Below are positions 58,535 through 64,000 of a DNA stretch of 64,000 nucleotides, one piece after another. The stretch is from contig QZCP01000834.1 in NCBI GenBank assembly GCA_003956705.1, positions 306,864 to 370,863 of the forward strand, written 5' to 3'. The stretch is from Brevipalpus yothersi (taxonomy: Eukaryota > Arthropoda > Arachnida > Trombidiformes > Tenuipalpidae). Numbering within the stretch: the first letter of the stretch is position 1; each line of letters begins with the position of its first letter. The notes below the pieces were generated by a model. It was given only the letters and a program-made list of their open reading frames with translations. It had not been told where the DNA came from and ran no database searches. Position numbers and translations under genes: made by a program.

Positions 58535-58915
58535 AGAGCATTTCTGTATGCTGGATCATAATAGGTACCTGAATAACCTGATTTACCTGTTATCAAATTT
58601 TCCGAGCGTTGCTGAGCATAAAATCACTTTTCGCCTTTATTTTCGCTCATCAACAAGATAAGAAAAGCTATAAAGATAATGAAAGCTAAAGAAGTTTATT
58701 TTCGAGGCTAATTTCAAATTCGAATTCTACCTAAAAGTCCATGCTGGAAAACATGTTTTTGGGAATTTTTGAGATGAGCTCTGATCCTCAGGCTCCTTCT
58801 CGGGTTTCTCAGGGTCGACAGATCTGACAGCATTTTTGACTGGCTGTAAGGCTTGAAGTATGATGCCGCTTCTAACCGGAGAAAACTCGAGACCCACCGT
58901 GGATGTGGAATCCCA
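58535..58915. repeat. Array spacer with reduced exon fossil
   Basis: Homology to 39575-40118 resumes at GAGCATTTCTG (about 58539). Only a small exon 1 fossil (about 58840-58880) remains. Confidence 0.5.
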
Positions 58916-60836
58916 CTAAGTACCGTCACTTGACTGGGTGGACGCATTCTTCGCCTCGGAGGGTTCTTTTCCTCTCTTGATCGTTTCTTCCAGTGTTGAT
59001 GTTCGAGATGCTCGAAACCCTTTATCACGAGCAAATACTGAAAATTCTACCGGCAACGAGGAAATACCAGATAGATCCGATTGTGTTAAGGATGAGGTGG
59101 AAGATTCAATCATGGAGCTTTGAACATCTGGTGTGTGAAATGAAATTTGATAGAATTAGTTGAGATTGTCAAATTTCTAACCATCGACAATTACCTCTGA
59201 TATGTTGGGAAAATTTTCGAGAGGCAAATATGAGTAGAACAACGATCAAAATTAGAACTATAAGCCAAGGGATCAGTTGTGAATCTGAGGGTGACTCGCT
59301 TGTGTTCCTTAAATTGAGTCGAACAGCACTATTTTTAATTATCTCATTCTCTATCACGAGAAACAGATCAATATTTCCAGCTGCCCAATTGGCTAGGATG
59401 CTATTAGGAGGCTGGAAAACTGCTTCATGGTCATGGATGGAGATAGGCTTGATCTCATTTTCATCTGGGGCCAAGATATAAACTTTCATGAACGTGTTCG
59501 TTAGACGTACTCCTTTGACACACACCTCGAGGGTACCGTTATTTTCACTTATCTTCGTTGAAGATACACATTCCTTGAGTGACTCATGGGAATTGCTTGG
59601 GATGCATTTTTCACCATCCCATGAACACCGTGGAGGATCAGCCGAATGGCAGCCATAACAATCGTTCATCAGGTGGCATGTTAAGACAAAATGAGATTCA
59701 AATTTAAAAGTTGCATTTGGGCCAGATAAATTCTCGAAGGCAGTATGAACACCCAGTCTTCCGAGATGTACGAAGGGAAAAAGTAGATAGGATGGAGAGT
59801 AGCTTTCTGAGCATACCGCAGTACGAGATCCATTTCTACCGTCTTGAACGTTGCAGCCGGTAACATTATGAGCCGCATAAGGTATATCAGGAATGATAAG
59901 ATACCATCTTTTTTCGCCTACGAGGATAAGTATAAATGCTCGTAGCTCGTATGGGTACCTCATTAGGATGGAGTGGTCCCAATCGCCTCTTTGTGATAGA
60001 GATTCGAATTCTAGCGAGTGAGTCAGATCGAGTGGAAATGATTCATCTCCTTGTTCAACAGCTTTGATTATTCTCGGTACGGAGTAAACATAGATATGTA
60101 TCTGCTTGTTTATCTTGTTCTGTATCATGATGAAACTCTCATTTTTACATGTTTGAAAGCTGCTATCGGAATATGCATCAGGGTAGGCCTTTGGTAATTG
60201 TATTGAGATTTTCCCTGATTTGGTGTTGTCTAATGTGAAGAAAATGATTATGATTCATGTTTTTTAAGTTATATTATTCCTAGCTAATGTACCGTTGTTG
60301 GTGTAGAAGAATTTCAAAACACGTTCCTCTTCAATTAGGAGTAAAATCATCGATGATTCAGCATCTGATACTTCATCTACCACTGTCTTTCTATTAACAT
60401 CCCTCAATTCCGTTCCATTGAGGAAAACTCTTTCGTCAGAAAATATGAGACATATCTCAGATAAAGTTAACAATAAGCTCACATTGGCGACACCGAAATT
60501 TCCAGGACACTTCTTCTCTTGTATTTTATTCGATTCGTGAGGCTTGACATAATAAGCTACTTTCTCTTGCTGTACATCAGACCAGAAGTAAGAATTTCCT
60601 CTTTTTTCCCTAACCCTGCCTTGAAGACGATCGGGTGTGCTGTAGATTCCTGGATCAAATTCTCGACAGCCGTCGATACCAGTCAAGTTATTAGGTCGAA
60701 AGAAATAACAATTGCCATCCGAGTAAAAGAACAATCCAAATTGACCACATTCTTCAAACGCGAAGCTCTCAAGACCACCAAAAAAGCTGAATAATATCAA
60801 ACATATATCAATAACGGTCGAAGCACATCCAACCAT
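58916..60836 (-). CDS. PSI-containing single-pass receptor, long-tail type (copy 6), 3 exons
   Basis: Exons are 60293-60836, 59195-60229 and 58916-59127, with introns of 63 and 67 bp. The coding length of 1791 nt gives 596 residues. The exon 3 acceptor is CACCAG followed by ATGTTC; the next downstream AG would give an immediate stop. The leader (MVGCASTVIDICLILFSFFG) differs from copies 1-3 and 5 but is shared with the pseudogene at 33.6-34.1 kb. PSI-like cluster: CHLMNDCYGC, CSWDGEKC. Helix: IPWLIVLILIVVLLIFA. The tail contains ESSTSSLTQSDLSGISS and LPVEFSVFARDKGFRAS and ends STQSSDGT. The ectodomain segment FENLSGPNATFKFES is shared with copy 4, suggesting exchange between copies. Confidence 0.75.
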
Positions 60837-61702
60837 GTTCTCACTGAAAAGTTTTGGTCATTAATCTCAACCCAATGAATGATGAATGAATTATCAGCGA
60901 AAAATTATGGAGTTGTCATTTCAGTTAAATGATCTCAAGCATAGTACAGTATCTTCCTTCTCCAAATTCCCTCAATTGTTGCAAGTATTTTGTATGTTGA
61001 ATGTGATTGATTTTTAAGCTTAGGAACTACATCGATAGGCATCCATCGGATACTTATGAGTTGTCTCAACAATATGAATGAGAATCAGTTGTTGGAAAAA
61101 TATCATCAGATCACATCTAACAGTCAGCAGTCTTCAGTCCTTCAACAAACCTTTTCAGGTGACAGGCGTATTACATCATCATCAATTGTAGAAAAATGGG
61201 AGAATAGCAATGATGAATGAATAATATCAAATAATTTGATGAAAATGTCAAGTTAAATAAGTCACTCATACCTTCCATGAGGACTAAAGATTTAGGGAGA
61301 ATTACTAAGCTGACGCAGTTCGTTGGACAGAAAATTCTTCCAGTCAGAAAGACAGATTTTCACCTTAGGACAAGATTCATCCTAACAGAACGAACATACG
61401 CTTCCAAAATGATTGGATGAAAAGTCCACTCCTCTACAGTGTAGCCCTAATGGATTAATCCAAATGCTGGAAACTTCTTTTAGCCTCGATACTGCGATTT
61501 TGCTGGTGATAGTGGAATTCTGTGTTCTCGAAACTTGCACCCAAAAGTGCCTGAGGAAAAATACGAGGTTAGGAATAATGAATATCATTCTTGATATTTC
61601 AACCCCTTTAAAATGTGAAAATTACAATGAGTATGATTTTGAACAATATAAAGCGAACATCCAACAGTTTCTCGAGAACTTCGATTCAGAAGCATCGAAG
61701 CA
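60837..61702. repeat. Spacer between short-tail gene and its long-tail partner
   Basis: No gene. It contains patches matching 34260-34620 and 1790-1850 (AATATCATTCTTGATATTTC). Confidence 0.45.
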
Positions 61703-63493
61703 TTAAATACCCTTTGAGCTTTGTGGAGCTGCATGCATTGGAAGAATATGAAATCATCAGGATAGGAGGTCATTCTAAAATGTCGGGTTACGGATTCTTC
61801 ATAACATACCTTCAGAATTGTCAGACAATTTTTTATTCTTCATGGCAATAATAGAGAAAAAAACAATAAAAATCAGCAAGAGAACAGGCATGACAAGCCA
61901 AGGGATCAGAGGAAAGTATGGTCGATCTCTGGTCAAATCTCTCAGATTGAGTCGAACTAGGCTATTTTCGATTAGTTCATTATCTATCTCGAGAAACAGA
62001 TCAATTTTTCTAGCAATCCAATTAGCTAGTATGCTTTCAGAAGGCTGGAAAATTACTTCATGATCTTGAAAAGAGTTATTCTCAATTCTATCTCCTCCAG
62101 CTGTCAACAGGTGCACTTTCATGCCGCTGTTCGTTAGACGTACACCTTTGACATTTATCTCAAGTGCACCATTATTTTCACTTATATTCCTTAAAGATAT
62201 GCATTTCTTGAATGGCTTTTGAGATTTACTACGAAGGCATTTCTCACCATCCCATGAACAATATTCACCATTACGAAAAAAAGACAAACGGCAGCCATAA
62301 CAATCATTCATCAGGTAACATGTTGGGACAAAATGAGATTCAAATTTGAAGGAAGCATTTGGACTAGCTGAAGCACGATAGGCAGTGTGAACCCCCAGTC
62401 TTCCGAGATGTACGAAGGGAAAAAGTATATAGGATGGAGAGTAGCTTTCTGAGCATACCGCAGTACGAGATCCATTTCTACCGTCTTGAACGTTGCAGCC
62501 GGTAACATTATGAGCCGCATAAGGGATATCAGGAATGATAAGATACCATCTTTTTTCGCCTACGAGGATGAGCATAAATGCCCGTAGCTCGTATGGGTAC
62601 CTCATTAGGATGGAGTGGTCCCAATCGCCTCTTCGTAATAGAGATTTGAATTCTAGCGAGTGAGTCAGATTGAGTGGAAATGATTCATCTCCTTGTTTAA
62701 CAGCTTTGATTATTCTCGGTACGGAGTAGACATAGATATGTATCTGCTTGCTTTTCTTGTTCTGTATCAGGAAGGATCCATCACTTTCACATGTTTGAAA
62801 GCTGCTTTGGAAATATACTTCAGTGTAACGATGTGGTAATTCCATTGAGATTTTCCCTTGTTTGGTGGTGTCTAATGTGAAGAAAATGATTATGATTCAT
62901 GTGTTTTAAGTTATATTATTCCTAGCTAATGTACCGTTGTTGGTGTAGAAGAATTTCAAAACACCTTTCTCTTCAATTAGGAGTAAAATCATCGAGGATT
63001 CAGCATCTGATACTTCGTTTACCACTGTCTTTCTATCAACATCCCTCAATTCCGTTCCATTGAGGAAAACTTTTTCGTCAGAAAATATAAGACATATCTC
63101 AGATAAAGTCAACAATAAGCTCACATTGGCGACACCAATATTTCCAGGACACTTTTTCTCTTGTATTTTTCTTGATTCGTGAGGCCTGACATAATAAGTC
63201 ACTTCTCCTTGCTGTATATCAGACCAGAAGTAAGAATTTCCTCCTTTTTCCATTACTAGGCCTTGAAGACGATCGGGGGGTTTGTGGGTTCCTGGATCAA
63301 ATTCTCGACAGCCTTCGATTCCAGTCAAGTTAGCAGGTCGAAAGAAATAACAGTTCCCATCTGAGTAAAAGAACAAACCATATTTACCACATTTTTTAAA
63401 GGCGAAGCTTTCAAGAGTACCAAATAAGTTGAATAAGATCAAAAGAAGTCTTCCAATATCACTATGAGCATATCGAAGCATCAATATCAACAT
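61703..63493 (-). CDS. PSI-containing single-pass receptor, short-tail type (copy 7), shifted exon 3 acceptor
   Basis: Exons are 62935-63493, 61810-62871 and 61703-61728. The coding length of 1647 nt gives 548 residues. At the site where copies 1 and 3 have CTTCCAG as the exon 3 acceptor, this gene reads CTTCCAAT. The next AG, 9 bp downstream (GCATGCAG), keeps the frame and gives the short tail APQSSKGI. The leader is MLILMLRYAHSDIG. PSI-like cluster: CYLMNDCYGC, CSWDGEKC. Helix: FPLIPWLVMPVLLLIFIVFF. The start is taken at the ATG at 63493; the codon before it is TTG. Confidence 0.7.
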
Positions 63494-63734
63494 CAAAGCC
63501 TAATCATACAAGCCGTAATACTTCATCATAATATCACATCCTGAAATAAGTGAAAGTGAGCAGTTCAATTATGAATTTTTCGCACTGAATGTATAAAAAT
63601 CCAACTCACTAATTCACTTCATGTTCATGTCCAATCAGATAAGTAGCAGGGAAACTGAATGCTATTTTAGATCAATTCGAGTATTTTGAATGAAAATTAT
63701 CGGATCCAGGAAAAGTTTCCGAGATCTTATAATA
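63494..63734. repeat. Upstream spacer of copy 7
   Basis: Matches 36640-36840 and 41766-41970. Probably contains the promoter; no clear TATA box. Confidence 0.5.
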
Positions 63735-63922
63735 CAGTCAAGTCTCTCTTATTTGAACGCTTCGGGCGTAAAATCCGCTGGGCGGCGGGGCTGATTTTTA
63801 GGGAACGTGTATAAATTTCAAAGGGGTACAGTTAAGCCAAAGGCGCGTAAAAATCTAAAATCTCGGGAGATGTCTCTCCTCCGTTCAAATAAGAGAGTGT
63901 TCAAATAAGAGAGACTTGACTG
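63735..63922. mobile_element. Pogo-type MITE with perfect 24-bp inverted repeats
   Basis: A 188-bp element. The left end CAGTCAAGTCTCTCTTATTT (extending to GAAC) and the right end are exact reverse complements over 24 bp, flanked by TA on both sides (63733-63734, 63923-63924). CAGT ends with TA duplication fit pogo-like elements. The interior is GC-richer and non-coding. Array copies lacking it read straight through the site. Confidence 0.9.
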
Positions 63923-63924
63923 TA

Positions 63925-64000
63925 ATATGATTGTTGCAGAATCAATTATGCCGCCAAATTGATTCATTTTCAAATCTAAAAATACTTCAAAAGTGATGAA
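63925..64000. repeat. Upstream array spacer continues
   Basis: Matches 41965-42040 and runs to the window edge. Confidence 0.5.

Noticed and set aside
45200..63500. CRISPR array or prokaryotic operon structure
   Set aside because: The regularly repeated segments are kilobase-scale gene duplications with introns. There are no short direct repeats with unique spacers.

Overview
The window is eukaryotic, AT-rich and invertebrate-like, most likely an arthropod. The basis is very short GT-AG introns (56-81 bp), TATA boxes with TCAG-type initiators, and a transposon fauna of mariner, pogo, hAT, FLYWCH/MULE, Helitron, Ty3/gypsy and a tRNA-derived SINE. I cannot name the species.

The backbone is a tandem array of one gene family, all on the minus strand: copies at about 63.5-61.7, 60.8-58.9, 47.1-45.2, 41.4-40.1, 36.6-34.8, 34.1-33.6, 8.6-6.7, 3.8-2.0 and 1.7-1.3 kb. 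Six copies are complete three-exon genes whose spliced lengths are all multiples of three (548-601 aa). Each encodes a signal peptide, a roughly 480-residue ectodomain ending in a PSI-like cysteine knot and a beta-rich domain, one transmembrane helix and a short cytoplasmic tail. The best guess is a fast-evolving semaphorin/plexin-like receptor family. Tails come in two kinds: a long Ser/Thr-rich tail of about 70 residues, and a short one of about 8-23 residues. Three further copies are broken in different ways: an internal deletion, an intron reduced to GTAG, and an exon 1 replaced by foreign sequence with a hairpin. The spacers between genes are themselves repeated and carry decayed exon fossils and a decayed pogo-like DDE transposase.

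Accessory DNA has landed in the array in three large blocks. Block 1 (8.7-14.4 kb) is a Helitron with an intact Rep/helicase gene. Block 2 (15.4-32.9 kb) holds a three-gene orphan cassette with its own promoters, a decayed DDE/SWIM transposon split by a mariner, another mariner fragment, and gypsy gag and pol remains split by a SINE with a target-site duplication. Block 3 (48.6-58.5 kb) holds a compact orphan gene with a CCAAT/TATA promoter, a Helitron-like end, a second gypsy remnant with a nested insertion, a decayed MULE, a decayed hAT and an intact FLYWCH-MULE gene. A further MULE pseudogene runs off the left edge, and a pogo-type MITE with perfect terminal repeats lies near the right edge.

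The orphan genes (16.27-18.76 kb and 49.2-49.7 kb) and the receptor array are the parts most likely to be undescribed. The rest is mostly transposon debris.
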